DNA of 64,000 nucleotides. Source: Ottelia alismoides (taxonomy: Eukaryota; Streptophyta; Magnoliopsida; Alismatales; Hydrocharitaceae). The position numbers and the translations under genes were made by a program. Below are positions 12,931 through 24,314 of this stretch, in pieces. The notes beneath the pieces were generated by a model that did not search any database, was not told the DNA's origin, and saw nothing but the letters and a program-made list of their open reading frames with translations. The DNA is taken from assembly GCA_037367405.1 (NCBI GenBank), contig JAZKJV010009790.1:1-64000 (forward strand), written 5' to 3'. Positions within the stretch are counted from its first letter, which is position 1. The number at the start of each line of letters is the position of its first letter.

Positions 12931-14051
12931 ATATATAATGAATGTGGCCTTGTTTCCGACGCATATTAAAATTTATTGTAGAACAACAAATGTGGATGTG
13001 GATGCATTTAATTTCTTGTTCCGCCAATACAGATGGCATCTTATTTTCTTCCATTCCCCTTTTATATCTGTGCCCCGATTTTCTTCCCAAATGTATACAA
13101 CTAGATGGATTGTGTTGCCGGGTTGTCTAATACCAATGATTCATGAAAATTACCTTTTTTTATATAATAGCTGATAAATCATCTTACATTATGTATGTAA
13201 TAACAAATATTATTTGTTGCAAAGTTACCTGTTTAGTTTTAGAAATTTACGATGATTGTCTTATTTGTTACCTTGTTATTGATACCATCTTATATCCCAA
13301 AGATTGTATATAACAACCCTCTTTGAAATTTGCATTAATCATATCTATCTAAGCAATGATTATAAGAAAAAAAGTCGAGAAATGCAACGAACAACAGTCG
13401 CTACATGATACAGAATTTGTCAGATCTTCAATTTAATTGGACCCTACCATGGAGTTGAGAGAATCTGAGGACATGATATTGTGTGAGAAGTTCGTCTAAT
13501 ATTTGATTATTGAGGACATAATGTTGGAAAGACACATCCATTGCTTTGGGCGAGAGGCGGAAGGTGCGAGGTGCAAGATGCACGCTACAAGAAAAGCTGC
13601 AGCACGCAAGGATTTAGCAAGCAAGTGTCATCGCCTGAGACCTGGTGAGGACTTGGCTAGGACTATGCTCGCTCAAAAATCTCTAATTTATCATCTTAAT
13701 TTACATGTATTATCCATTTCACTTAAACAAATCCACCTAATTAGTATTCAATTAAATTTAATTAATAATTAAGGTCTTGTAATTAATTAAACATTATTTA
13801 TTGGTTTTAATATTTGGTTTTTGTGTTGTAAATATACCTATATTTTGTGCTAGCATTTTATGCATTTTCTAATCATTTAAAAATCACATAAAAATATATA
13901 ACAGAAATTTGTAAATAATAATATGTGTGATATTTATTATAAAAAATATCATAAAATAATAAAATAATTAAAACAAGTATTTTTTATACATATAAAAATA
14001 CTTACAAAAATATTATATTGTATAGCATACTTCTTTTGATTTCAAGTTATG

Positions 14052-14092
14052 CATGAAAGTTGTAGATCTTGAAAAGATCTACAACTTTCATG
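14052..14092. repeat. Perfect 19-bp palindrome with 3-nt spacer
   Basis: CATGAAAGTTGTAGATCTT at 14052-14070 and its exact reverse complement at 14074-14092 are separated by GAA. It could form a stable RNA hairpin or a cruciform. It sits in AT-rich sequence just outside the recognisable LTR fragment. No function can be assigned. Confidence 0.9.
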
Positions 14093-14289
14093 TTGAGCAT
14101 TTTATCTAATTCTTTCTCTAATTATTTGTTTTTTTAATTTACTTTGTTTTTCTCATTTTCCTATTTTTTTATTAGGACACGTGGCACAATCAAGTAATTT
14201 CTTAGTCCGACCCTTTAGTAAGAGTCACTTCTCATATGGGCACTTTGTTCTCCATCCAATATTCGAAAGACCATCATCTAATCTCTTTA

Positions 14290-15105
14290 TAGATATAGTA
14301 TGCCTATGTATTTTAATATATTATTAATTTGGAATTTATTTTAGATGTTTTAATTTATATTTATATTTTAGTGTATGTTATATAATATATACAATTATTT
14401 ACAATTATAAAAAAATAAATGTTAAGGAATAAAAATATATTTATTTAATATATAGCTACATAGTACAATAGTACCCAGAGAACTTGCTTTTGTATCTTAA
14501 CTTCATTTTAAATGAAACTACCTTCATTAGATAAATGATTTAATCTAAAATACAATGAAAATGAGTTTGATAAATTTTGAGTTCATATGAACGAGATATT
14601 GGTCTTTGAAGTTCTGTTTACGACCTTTTCATCTGTGTGTACTATGTACACTATGCATGATTTTTATTGGTCCTTATTTTGTATTTTTAAGCATTTTTAT
14701 GCACAAGTTTCATGGTGGAAATGTCTTCATTTGATGTGCGTAAAATTGCGTATAAAATATTGTAAGTTTTGTCTATATAGTATATTGAACACCTAGGGTT
14801 TCTAAATGTTTGCCTCTTTTTGTTTGTATTAATTTGCCCTTATCTCTCTCTGCTTTATACTTTGTTGTCCAAGTTAATATTGAATTAGTCTCGAGGTTTA
14901 GGGTCAGTTAGTATTTGCAATACTTCCTTTATTTTTCTTTTATTTCCTTTATTCATTTATTTATATTTAAATACATATATTAATATACTATTTACATACA
15001 ATAGTCAGTGTATTAATTTGTACAAGTTAGAAATATTTACATGTATTTATCTAAGGATTTAAAGATAAAATAAATGAATAAAAGTGAATGAATGTGTATT
15101 CATCA
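14290..15105 (-). mobile_element. Truncated 3' LTR of element C (U3 end)
   Basis: Only the U3 portion remains, ending ATTCATCA at 15105. It is followed on the right by the complement of a polypurine tract, which identifies it as the left (3') LTR of a minus-strand element. It matches the U3 ends at 8690, 33986, 58737 and 62704 through shared blocks such as CTTATCTCTC and GTCTCGAGG. The left limit is approximate. Confidence 0.75.
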
Positions 15106-15119
15106 TCCCCCTATACTTA
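15106..15119 (-). promoter_or_regulatory. 3' polypurine tract of element C
   Basis: On the minus strand the bases read TAAGTATAGGGGGA directly before the LTR's TGATGAAT. The PPT primes plus-strand DNA synthesis. The true PPT of the young element at 28855 is the closely similar AAGTATAGGGGGG, so the family's PPT is well defined. Confidence 0.85.
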
Positions 15120-16714
15120 CCTTTGGTAGTCCCTAGCAAACATTTATTAGGAGAATAAGTGATGCAAAATAGAAAGATAAATAAAAGAAAAATAAAGAAA
15201 GTTAGAATGATTCTAACTTTTAAACTTGTTTTCACAAAATCAAACTTTGCAGCTTAGTTAAGACCTTTGGATTCTTATTGTGTTTGGACCTTGTTGGGAA
15301 CAAGATCTAAAACTTAACAACCCTCAAGTTCCACAAGTCTCTTCTTAGGCCTTCTCAATAGCCAGATCAGAATAAGTCTCTTCACACGTAAACCCTTATG
15401 ACTATGAGTCTTACTTGTACAGTATAAGTGGATGTATCGCTTCTCATCAGAAAAAGCAAGGAATAGTCTCCCTTAACAATATACCCTAATTCTCCAATCT
15501 AGCTACTCTTTCCTCAAGGACCGGTGTATTCCCTTCTAAGTTCAAGTGCAACAGACTCAAGAAGAGGGGGTAGAGAGAAAATGGATTGTGACCAGTATAG
15601 TCACATATCATATGGAGCTTAACCAGTGTAGCCAAGTCTATTGCTGCAGGCAACCCTTGGATATTTGACTCTGAAGCATTCTGCCTTGCTTATTTCATAC
15701 ATACTTTGATGGGATTGAATTTTTCTTTAACTTTTGCCCATCTTTTCTTTTTGGAGTTTTTGATTTTGTATTTTTTGTATTGGTACTATATACAACATCA
15801 TTTACATAAGGAATTTTTCCTCTTGAGCCAGTAGGCTATCCCTCTTTTGAAGTTTTATTGTAACCCACGACGTCATGTCTTTAGACGTACATGCCACTAG
15901 ACCGGGTTTGGGGGGGGGGGTACTGGCCACTTATTGTGACTAGGTATGTTTTCACATGCTTGCTTACTAAAGCTGAAGAATTCAGCCCTCACCACCTCCT
16001 CAGAGTTGAGCTAAGTTTAAAGTGTAGTGTTCAAGTTAGGTCAGTATCAGCAAGAGTCGTGTGTGTGCTTAGAACTACTCTACTTAGCTTAATCAAGATG
16101 ACATATGAACATAGTTTTGTGAACTCAAAGAATTAAGTCTCATAACCTGAAAATTCTTATTTCCAATTACTATAATGTTCCTATGAAATTAAGTGGATTA
16201 AGGTCTAGACTAAGCTCCAATCTTCAAATTTTATTTAGACTTGTTCAATCATCAAAATCATTCCGAAAAATGCTCATGCAATGCAAGAATCTATTTTTGT
16301 GAAAAATTTTTCTAATTTTGAACTTTTTATGGGATTTTAAAAAGTTGTTTTTGCAAATTTTATAATTTTAAAATGTTTTCAAATTTTCATGGATTTTGGA
16401 AAGGGTTAGTAAATTCAAAAATATTAATAAATATTTACAAAGGAATATTTTTCAAAGGTTTGAAAGGCATTTCACAAAGATTTTCGCAAAGGTTTTCAAA
16501 ATATTTTTCAAGACATGTCGCAATCATTTTCAAAATCATTTGTAAAACGTTTTCAAACCAACTTTATTAGATGAATTCCAATAGTTTTCAAACCCATTTA
16601 CAAGGGATTTTTAATCGTCTTCATGATTATTACCCTTGCCCATTGTAATATAGCCATATTATTGAAAATACACAAGTACGAGTTATGGCTAAAGTATATA
16701 CGCAGTAGATACGA
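15120..16714 (-). other. 3' noncoding region of element C
   Basis: This AT-rich internal sequence lies between the PPT and the hairpin array. It has no coding frame of note. It aligns in order with the 3' internal regions at 58738-60366 and 62705-64000, for example around CCCTTATGACTATGAGTC, TTTTTTCCTCTTGA..CC and GTGGATTAAGG. It is a shared, non-coding 3' module of the family. Confidence 0.75.
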
Positions 16715-17077
16715 CCCCCTTATACTTATCATGAACTATGTCCTCATTGTGATCAAGGAGCAAAAACGAAGACATAACTCGTGCTAAGTATAGAAAAGTC
16801 TATACTACCATGACTCAATAATTTAATAGAAATCGATCGTGCCCTCTATACTTAGGATCAACTCATCCTAAATATAGTGGACTGTATACAAACGGGGAAG
16901 ATCGAGGGATAGAATGTACACAATCAACGTATAGATTTGTCTCCCCTATATGTAGAGTGAAATATCCCTAAGTATAGACAGAATACCGGCAAGTTGGGAG
17001 GCAGGCGAGAGAATAATGGAATAATAACTCAACTCACTCATCCCTCATATACTTAGGATGAAGCATATCCTAAGTAA
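16715..17077 (-). repeat. Array of four hairpin plus polypurine modules (element C copy)
   Basis: On the minus strand, four units pair CTTAGGAT-type arms and are followed by TATAG plus a purine run. The unit at 17049-17077 has arms ATACTTAGGAT and ATCCTAAGTAA. The unit at 16943-16977 is decayed. The unit at 16846-16877 has 13-nt arms with one mismatch and a 6-nt loop. The unit at 16715-16793 is longer, with TTATGTC and GACATAA-like arms and ends in AAGTATAAGGGGG. Number, order and the larger last unit match the array at 26836-27220 in the young element. Decay of individual arms fits the age of element C. Confidence 0.8.
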
Positions 17078-17279
17078 AGCACATAGGAATGAGATGAATG
17101 AATAAATGGAAGAATAAATGATAAAACAAAGAACAATCAATCAAGAAAAATATTTTGGGGTTGTTGTAAGTCTGAATCTGTAGATGTTGCGATGTCTTCT
17201 CTGAATGCCACGTTGATGGAATCAACCACGGACATGAATGTGTCATGATCCATATACGACTTCGACAACTATCCATTGA

Positions 17280-18061
17280 CTATAAATGGATGTGCATCAG
17301 ATGACAGTTCTGATATTAAGATTCTTCTGTTGTCATGAATTGTTCTCACAACATATGACCCTTTCCACTTGCTCTTCAATTTATCTAGGAATATCCGTAA
17401 TTTTGCATCAAACAACTAAACCTTCTGACCTAGCTCGAAATTCTTCCTTCGGATGTGCTTGTTGTGCCAATGCTTGACATTCTCCTTGTACATCAGTTTG
17501 TTATCATATGCAGAGTTTATTCATATCTTCTTTTCGATTCTGATCACTTTTCTTCACTTCAAGATTGTAGATGTTCTCTGCCCACAATAATTTATGAATT
17601 AGTTCCACAAACATGTGACATGGCTTCCCATAAACAAACAGATAGGGAGACATCTCAAGAGGGGTCTTTTAGGCTGTACGATAAGCCTAGAGAATAGAAT
17701 CAAGGAGTTGGGACTAGTTCTTCCTACCAGGTCTACTTATGAGGCATCGTCTTTAGAACTAAAGGTCCCTCCCATCTTTTGGCATTCAGTGCAACCTTTC
17801 ACATATGATGTTGCTTCCTTAAATAGTGTAGGACATCTAAGGCCATGCTGTAATACCTTGGTGGCCATCTTGTTTCCAAAATGTTGTCCTTCATCTTCGA
17901 TCTTATGATAATGCTCGAGGACACTAGTGTTCATGAGGGATGCACCATCTCTAGATACAATATGCGCATTCCTTGAAAAGGTACTGATTTTCCCACTAGT
18001 AGAAAATGGATGTTAGAAAAAATTTGCCTTTCTTGTATGTGTTCCAATTTTGTGGAACTAC
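17280..18061 (-). pseudogene. Athila-type integrase remnant, catalytic core mostly deleted
   Basis: Integrase inserts element cDNA into the genome. From right to left the frame pieces show the RNase H-integrase linker and an H2C2 zinc-finger region (CTECQK, FKEATSYVKGC around 17750-17900). A short core remnant resembling the SPY..VYGK motif follows near 17640-17700. The C-terminal region (HWHNKHIRRK, LLFDAKLR, KLKSKWKG) is at about 17290-17500. Most of the D-D-E core between the zinc finger and the SPY motif is missing, and frames shift repeatedly. The break at 18061 is where the solo LTR entered; the linker continues at 33987. Confidence 0.85.
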
Positions 18062-18646
18062 TGTTGAACGTGTGTATCATAGCTGCTAATAATGGTCTGA
18101 CAAAATTAGAATCATTGCCGATGAGGCGACCGCTTAGTACTTGTGATCAAACAATAATTAACCCACACAATGAAAAGGCAATTAATCAGATTAGGCTAAA
18201 TTTTATTATATCCTACTAAAGATGTATAGTGACAAATATGTAGGGGTCGAACACAGGGAACAAGGGTGTAGAGCAAATGTGACAAAAATCAACACACGAA
18301 TTTGTCTTTCAAACACTTAACCAATTTATGATTTTTGTGGGTTTTCCATTTTTTTAAATATATTTTTAAATTTTTAATTATATATTTTGAATTGTTTTAA
18401 TTTTATAAAATTAATTTTATTTTTATATTATCTAATTTTTAATTTTCTTTATCTTTTTAAATATATAACATAAGAATATATAAGGTTGTATATATAATAT
18501 AAGGTAATAAAATTATAAATACACTAAAAATACTCAAAATACAAGAAATAAAATATTTTTAGATTATATATATTTTACTATTTTTTAGGATTTTTTGGGA
18601 TTTTTTGCTAATTCTTAGGTATATTTAAAGTTAAAAATATCCCAAA

Positions 18647-18720
18647 ACATGGTTAAAAAATAGGCTAGGCCAAATGGTTAAAAAATAGGCCAAATGGTTA
18701 AAAAATAGGCCAAAACATGG
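18647..18720. repeat. Short tandem repeat, 20-bp unit
   Basis: The unit CAAATGGTTAAAAAATAGGC occurs twice in tandem at 18671-18710, with degenerate flanking units (ACATGGTTAAAAAATAGGC on the left, CAAAACATGGTTAAAAAT on the right). It is local slippage inside the solo LTR. Confidence 0.85.
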
Positions 18721-20883
18721 TTAAAAATATCAAAACAATGTCCAAAATTTTCAAAGTCAATTTTAATATATATATAGTAAACAATATAAAGAAAATTATA
18801 AAATAGAAATGAATTTTTGGATTTTTTGAGGATTTTTTATTTTTTATAAAGGATTTTGGAGCTTTTAAAATTTTATGAGTTTCCCTTATCTATTTTTAGT
18901 GGTTTTTGGTCTAGAATTAAAAATTGCAATGATATAATAAATATATTTAGGATTTTTTTCAAAATATTTTTATATTTTTGGTATTTTTAAATCAAACAGA
19001 GATAAAAATGTGCTCTTTTGAATTTTAATAAATACTTAAAATGCCTAAAATGCAAAAATAAAAATATGACGTGAAACTAGATGCTAGCAGGCACTTAATC
19101 CTATTTTTTGAATTTTTTTAGAGCACAGATGATATTTTTAATAAATAGAAAACATACATAAAAATTAATGAACTACAGGGGCATAAATGCTATTAAAATT
19201 AAAGGTAGGGAATATCATGAGATTTACCCAGAATTATATAACTAATATTTCAAGTTTCTGGACAAAACAGAAAATAAACACTCACGAGGGTATACATGCA
19301 AAAATGCCACCTCACGTGGTTCCGCACGTGAGGTGGCGTGGACTGGACTAAAATATAATTCGAGAAAAGCTTAAGGGTCTTACTGCAAATTTACCAAAAG
19401 TTTTGAACTACAAAAATTAATTACGAGACGAGGTCATAAAGATACAAAAACCGAGGGTATGGACTATAAATTACCCCCTCCTACGTGCGATCTAATGATG
19501 GTGATCAATCCACTAACCCATGTGGCAGCTTTGGAATGCGTGATAACGGTTCGTGGATAGTCGGCTGAGATCAGACTTCAGGTGAAGATCAACGGTGGAG
19601 GCATGGTTGTATCCAATGGTTGTGAAGTAATCTGGTAGGAGGAGGCGATCGGACGATTGGTGCTTCACATGAAGAACAGGGAAGAAAGTCTCCTTCAATG
19701 AGCTTCAATCAATGATTCTAGGTGACTCTGACCTCCTCCCTTGCTGCAAGATGGCTCCAAAGCTTCCTGGAGTGATTCTGCAGTTGGAGATCTCCTCAAA
19801 ATGGTCGGAGACCTTGCCAAAAGCTCAGATGAGGCCTCAAACCTGAAGGCTCCTGTCTATCTTCGAAATGCCCTGCATAAATGTCTTTTCTTGTTGTTTC
19901 CTATAGGGAGCAGGTGATGAATCCGCGATTCATCATCGCAATATCTTGATCTTAGCAAAATCCACGAGTAAATTCCCTAATAAATGTCTATAAAATCAAT
20001 AAATTAACAAAATACCTCTTTTAAATAAAATACACTAATTATTGTATATAAGTTTGTACAAATAAATAACACTAAAAAGCCGCAAAAATAAAGGAGTTTT
20101 ATACCTGTAAATAGCCCAAAACTTCATGTATTTTTAATAAATTCATTTCAACTCTTTTTTGCCTAATTCTTTCTCTAACTTGTTCATAATAATGTATATA
20201 AAAATACAAAAATACAAAACAAATTTTACCTTAAATAAATGCTCCTAGATCCCAATGGGAAAAAGCCGTAAAGACCAACTTCCAAGCTAAATTCCCGCTC
20301 CGTATGAACTCCAAATTCACCAAACTCACTTTTAAAGTTCAAGTTAGAAAATTATCTATCCAACGGAAGTGGTTTCATTAAAATCGGAGCTCGTTTGCAA
20401 AAGTTGGGTTTTGGGACCTAGATGTACATTGTATACCTTGTATATATTCATTCTTTCTTTAATTTTTATTGTATCTTTCATAATTGCTAAAAATACAAAA
20501 ATATCATGATTGTCTTGTATTTTAATTATATTATTTTATAGTATTTTTCCGCTGTAAATATCTCTTATTAAAAAGAAAAAAAATACAAATTAGAAAAGCA
20601 AACAAAAAAATGTGTACATGTTGTATGTATTTACTTGTAAATTCACCACTATTTTTTTCCTCTTTTTTTTGTTGTATTTAAAGTAGCATACTTTATATCA
20701 TTATTTATTTATTTATTCCCATTCTCTACAATAACTTCTCTACCACCAACTTCTATTCAACTCCACCATTTTTAATAACTCCCATTCCACTCCATATTCT
20801 TCCACCAACCTCCCATTCAACTCCACCAATAATTCAACTTCCCATTCAACACCACCACCATTCTAACCTCTCTTTCTCTTCTC

Positions 20884-20892
20884 TTTATATTC
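20884..20892 (+). promoter_or_regulatory. Putative TATA box of the LTR promoter
   Basis: TTTATATTC sits about 50 bases upstream of the GAATAAGGAGAGAGC block where the GC-rich leader starts. The 3' LTR has the same arrangement near 29841. The position is plausible for the U3/R boundary, but no start site is demonstrated. Confidence 0.45.
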
Positions 20893-21146
20893 ATTTGTAC
20901 ATCCTCATTTTTTCCCATCCACCATTCTTATAGAATAAGGAGAGAGCTTGGAGTGTTTTGTTGGTGACAGCGGCGAAGCATCGTCCTCAAGTGACGACCT
21001 CCTTCAGGTGAGATCCGCGGAGCTCCGCTTCGTGTCACGAGTTCCCCATCGAGCTCGCATAGCTTCTCCGATTTTCATTTCGCCAATCGGATCGAGGCGA
21101 CGACAGGAGTCCAGCGTAGCTGCTCCGCCAAACCGGCGAAGACCAG

Positions 21147-21591
21147 GTAAGTATTCCTCATCATCCTCTTGTTTTCTTATCTTATCTAATATTTTATTTC
21201 TTTGTTGTTTTATCACACCATTTGTTTTTTTTTCCCATTTGTTTAGTCTATCATCATCACCACCACCCACCCACCTCATCATTTTTTTCTCATCATGTTC
21301 ATTCCTTGTTTTAAACAAAATTAAAAAAATAAAAAATTTTAAACAAAAAAGAAGTCCTTTTATTACAACACCATCATCATAGCATTTTTTTATTTTATTT
21401 CATCTCCATCTTCATCTTCATAACCATCATCATCATTTTTTTCCCATATGTTTGTGTTTTTATTTCCTGTCTAAAGAAATTTAAAAAAAAAAATAAAAAA
21501 TTTTAAACAACAAAAAGATCCTTTTTTGTTATTACAGCAGTAAAAAAACAAAACAAAAAAAATCAAAAAAAAATCAAAAAAAAATAAACAG
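21147..21591 (+). other. Predicted leader intron inside the LTR
   Basis: A consensus donor CAG|GTAAGTAT follows the GC-rich leader at 21146/21147. Candidate acceptors ACAG|GAGG (after 21591) and CTGCAG|CC (after 21602) follow a U/A-rich stretch at the edge of the next GC-rich block. A second good donor, CAG|GTGAGA, lies at 21007/21008. The 3' LTR preserves both donors and the acceptors. Splicing is a prediction from consensus only. Confidence 0.4.
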
Positions 21592-23139
21592 GAGGACTGC
21601 AGCCGCCCGCCACGGCCCCCTGTCTTCCTCCACCGCCGCCCGCAACCATCGGCGCCGCCCAGCCCCTCCTCCTTCCCGCAACCAGCGGCGCCGCCCCTCT
21701 CCGACCGCGCGGCCCCGCCGCAGCCGCGCGCGCGGCCCCGACTCCTCCAGCAACCGCGACGCAAGTCCCGCGTCTTCCCAGTGACGCCGCCCCGCGCCTC
21801 CCTTCGCCGCGCACCGCCGCGGCGACGCCCGCCTCCTCCGCGCTCCTCGCCGTGCCTCCGCGCGCCGGCGCGGCGCGGCGCGGCCGCCGACACCACCCCG
21901 CAGGCGCGGCCGCCATCCACCCGCGTTGGGTTCTTCTCCCCACCTAGGAACGAAGGTGAAGAAGAGGTTCTTTTCCTTACTTTTCTTATTTGTAAAAATT
22001 ACATCTTTTCTTTCTCATGTTTTTGTAACTACAAATAGGTCCCTGTATATATTTGCTTTGTAAATAATGTTTTCTGTGTTGCACAAAGACCCCTGTGTTC
22101 GACTAGCAATTTGGACTTCAATATGGCATCTTTTTATTCAATGAAAAATACCATTGTACTGAGCAACTAATTCTCTACATTGTGGGTATTTATTTATATT
22201 TTTGTGACTCGTGGGTAATTAATTATAATTGTTTAACTGAAATTTTACATAGTTTACCCATTCTGTGCCATTAAATTAATATCTCACAAACGGTTGCTCT
22301 AACAATTCCATAAAAATTATATATGATGCCTTGATATATGATGTAATTACTGTCCAAATTTCACATCAATTGGAGTTGTCTTGTGCCTACAATAAATTAT
22401 TGAGTGATTTTTGTATTTGATTTTTAATTAAATCCACAGACATCCTTTTCATGAAATTTCAAGTCTCCTGGATTGCTCATCTAAATAGCTACTTGAGATA
22501 ATTTGCATTTTGATTAATTTGATAACGTGGATTTACTAAAAATTATTTACTCACTGTCACTCTATTTTCACTAAAAAATTCATAAAAAAATTCATAACTT
22601 GTCAAAAAATTCCAAAAAAAAATACTGTAGTCTTCTTGAATCATGTTTTAGTTCCAGTAATTTTTTCATAATTTTTGCTTTCTGTTTGTATGATAAATTG
22701 CGAAAAACCCCATAAAAAGTGTGCATTTTTAGTTATTGCATTTTAACCCCTAAAATTCCAAAAAAATGTGTTTGTGTTCATCTCTGGATTAGAACTCTAG
22801 GAAAAATATGAATTAGCTAATTTGGACTTCTTTTCCATTAAAATTAATTTGGCCTTGTTGTATGTTTTCTTAGTGTTTTAATTCAACCGCATCTTGCATT
22901 GATATTTCTTTTTGCATTAAAAAAATCTAAAAAAGTACGCATTGGAAATCTAGACCTAAGTTTGCGAATTAACCCCCAAGTTGTTCCTTTGCCTCCCTGA
23001 GTTCGACCCCGGACTTGCCCGGGATATAAATTAAGCCGAGACACTCTTCACGGAGATCTTCTCTCGGTTCTGACCGAATCGCTAAGTACACGTGCTACAA
23101 CGAACACGATTTAATCATCGTATCTAGCGACTCGTCAGA

Positions 23140-23157
23140 TGGCGCCGTTGCCGGGGA
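23140..23157 (+). promoter_or_regulatory. Primer-binding site, tRNA-Asp type (young element)
   Basis: TGGCGCCGTTGCCGGGGA starts two bases after the LTR's terminal CA. It is the exact complement expected for the 3' end of plant tRNA-Asp, the primer used by Athila-lineage elements. Confidence 0.95.
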
Positions 23158-24314
23158 GGCAAACGGCTTAGGGACTAATTTAAAATTTTGGATTTAGTTT
23201 TCCATTTACTCGGGTAGTCTGACCCCCGAGCCCACTTGTAATTAATCCATTTCCTTTCAATTATTTGTCTTCATATTCTTGTATATATTTGGTTGTTTAT
23301 CTCTCTAATATAAATCTCTTTTTCCTTGCGAGGGCCCGGTGGACTTGGAGTGCATCGGAGGTCGACGGACGCGACGCACGCCGACTGTTGAAGAGCTTGG
23401 AGAATTTATTTATCTTCGAGAGAATTTTTGTAATTATTGTGTTGTAATAACTTAGGTAATTCGCTCTTTCCAGCGGCTCTTGTTTGAGAGCTCGCGTTTG
23501 TATCTGGACTGGACTTTGGACCCGCTCGTGGTCGTGTGGTTGCTTGACGTAGAATAGGACCTGCACTTGCGGCTCTTAGAGCATATTTTTATTAGAATAT
23601 TTTATTGCTTGTGCTCGTAAATTTTTGGACCACACATCACATTTAACGAGACGCACTTAGACCGCTGGGCTATTAGTCAAATTAAACTTGTTCATCACTC
23701 GCTAATAGAACTGCTTGTCTAGGAACGGTTTCTCGTTTGCATTCATATTAGTATAAAATTTCAATTCTGTCTTGCATCCCGCATGTAGAGCGCGAGGATC
23801 ACTGTAAGTCTTCTGAACTGGGCATGCATCATTGATTTCATTATTTGCATCGGTTTTTTTCGACTCCCTCCCCTTGGTTTTTGAAACTTAGGTTAAAAGG
23901 AAATCGGGACTGATCGTTAGGCGTGCTTTGTTTGGTGGACTAATCAAGTGATAACCAAACTTAAAACCGGGACTGCTAATCAGAGTTGACCAAAAAAACT
24001 GATTAAAACTAACACTTGTTTTGGGAGAGCAAAACCCTCGTTGTATGCTTGGCTAATTGTGATTGTTGAGAGGTGAGGACGCATCCCTAGGATAGTGCCC
24101 AAAACCTACTTTTGAGCCTTGCGTAATTGGATTGATATCTTGATTTATCACCTAATTAAAACTGAAAAGATAAACGGTCGGACTTTTGCGACCATCACTG
24201 TGTTGAGTAGGTGAACTCAGGGTTTGCTCTTGTGTTTGTTTGTTTTGTGTGTTATTCGGTGCACTTGCACGCTTTCTTCCTCGATCTGCTTTATTCTCCC
24301 ATTTTCCCTCCAAG
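23158..24314 (+). other. Internal leader of the young element
   Basis: There are 1.16 kb between the PBS and the ORF, with no credible coding frame. Its 3' end is pyrimidine-rich and reads ...CCCTCCAAG directly before the ATG. This resembles a splice acceptor, so the leader could be removed in a subgenomic mRNA. The two short frames at 23265-23566 look like chance. Confidence 0.6.

Larger units (their letters stand above)
10345..14290. other. Unclassified sequence between two LTR-derived blocks
   Basis: I find no convincing gene here. The left part (10370-10800) is G-rich and repetitive. The part at 10860-11440 has several overlapping frames without recognisable motifs. The rest is AT-rich, with a large fold-back near 12.8 kb and a perfect palindrome at 14052. 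The segment may be ancestral intergenic DNA or remnants of unrecognised elements. Confidence 0.5.
19915..23137 (+). mobile_element. 5' LTR of the young element
   Basis: The LTR runs from TGATGAATCCGCG to ...GACTCGTCA. The first 21 bases are a perfect hairpin (9-bp arms TGATGAATC and GATTCATCA around CGC). A TATA-like TTTATATTC at 20884 lies before a GC-rich transcribed-looking block (20948-21160). An A/T-rich stretch and a very GC-rich block (21592-21960) follow. Frames in the GC-rich block are Arg/Pro/Ala-rich with no recognisable domain, and I do not call genes. Confidence 0.95.

Noticed and set aside
21471..22038. Arg/Gly/Ala-rich frames on both strands as genes
   Set aside because: They lie in the GC-rich block of an LTR and are duplicated at 30408-30995 in the other LTR. 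Both strands are open, as expected from GC bias.
23140..23157. tRNA gene at the PBS
   Set aside because: Only the 18-nt primer complement is present, with no tRNA cloverleaf around it.
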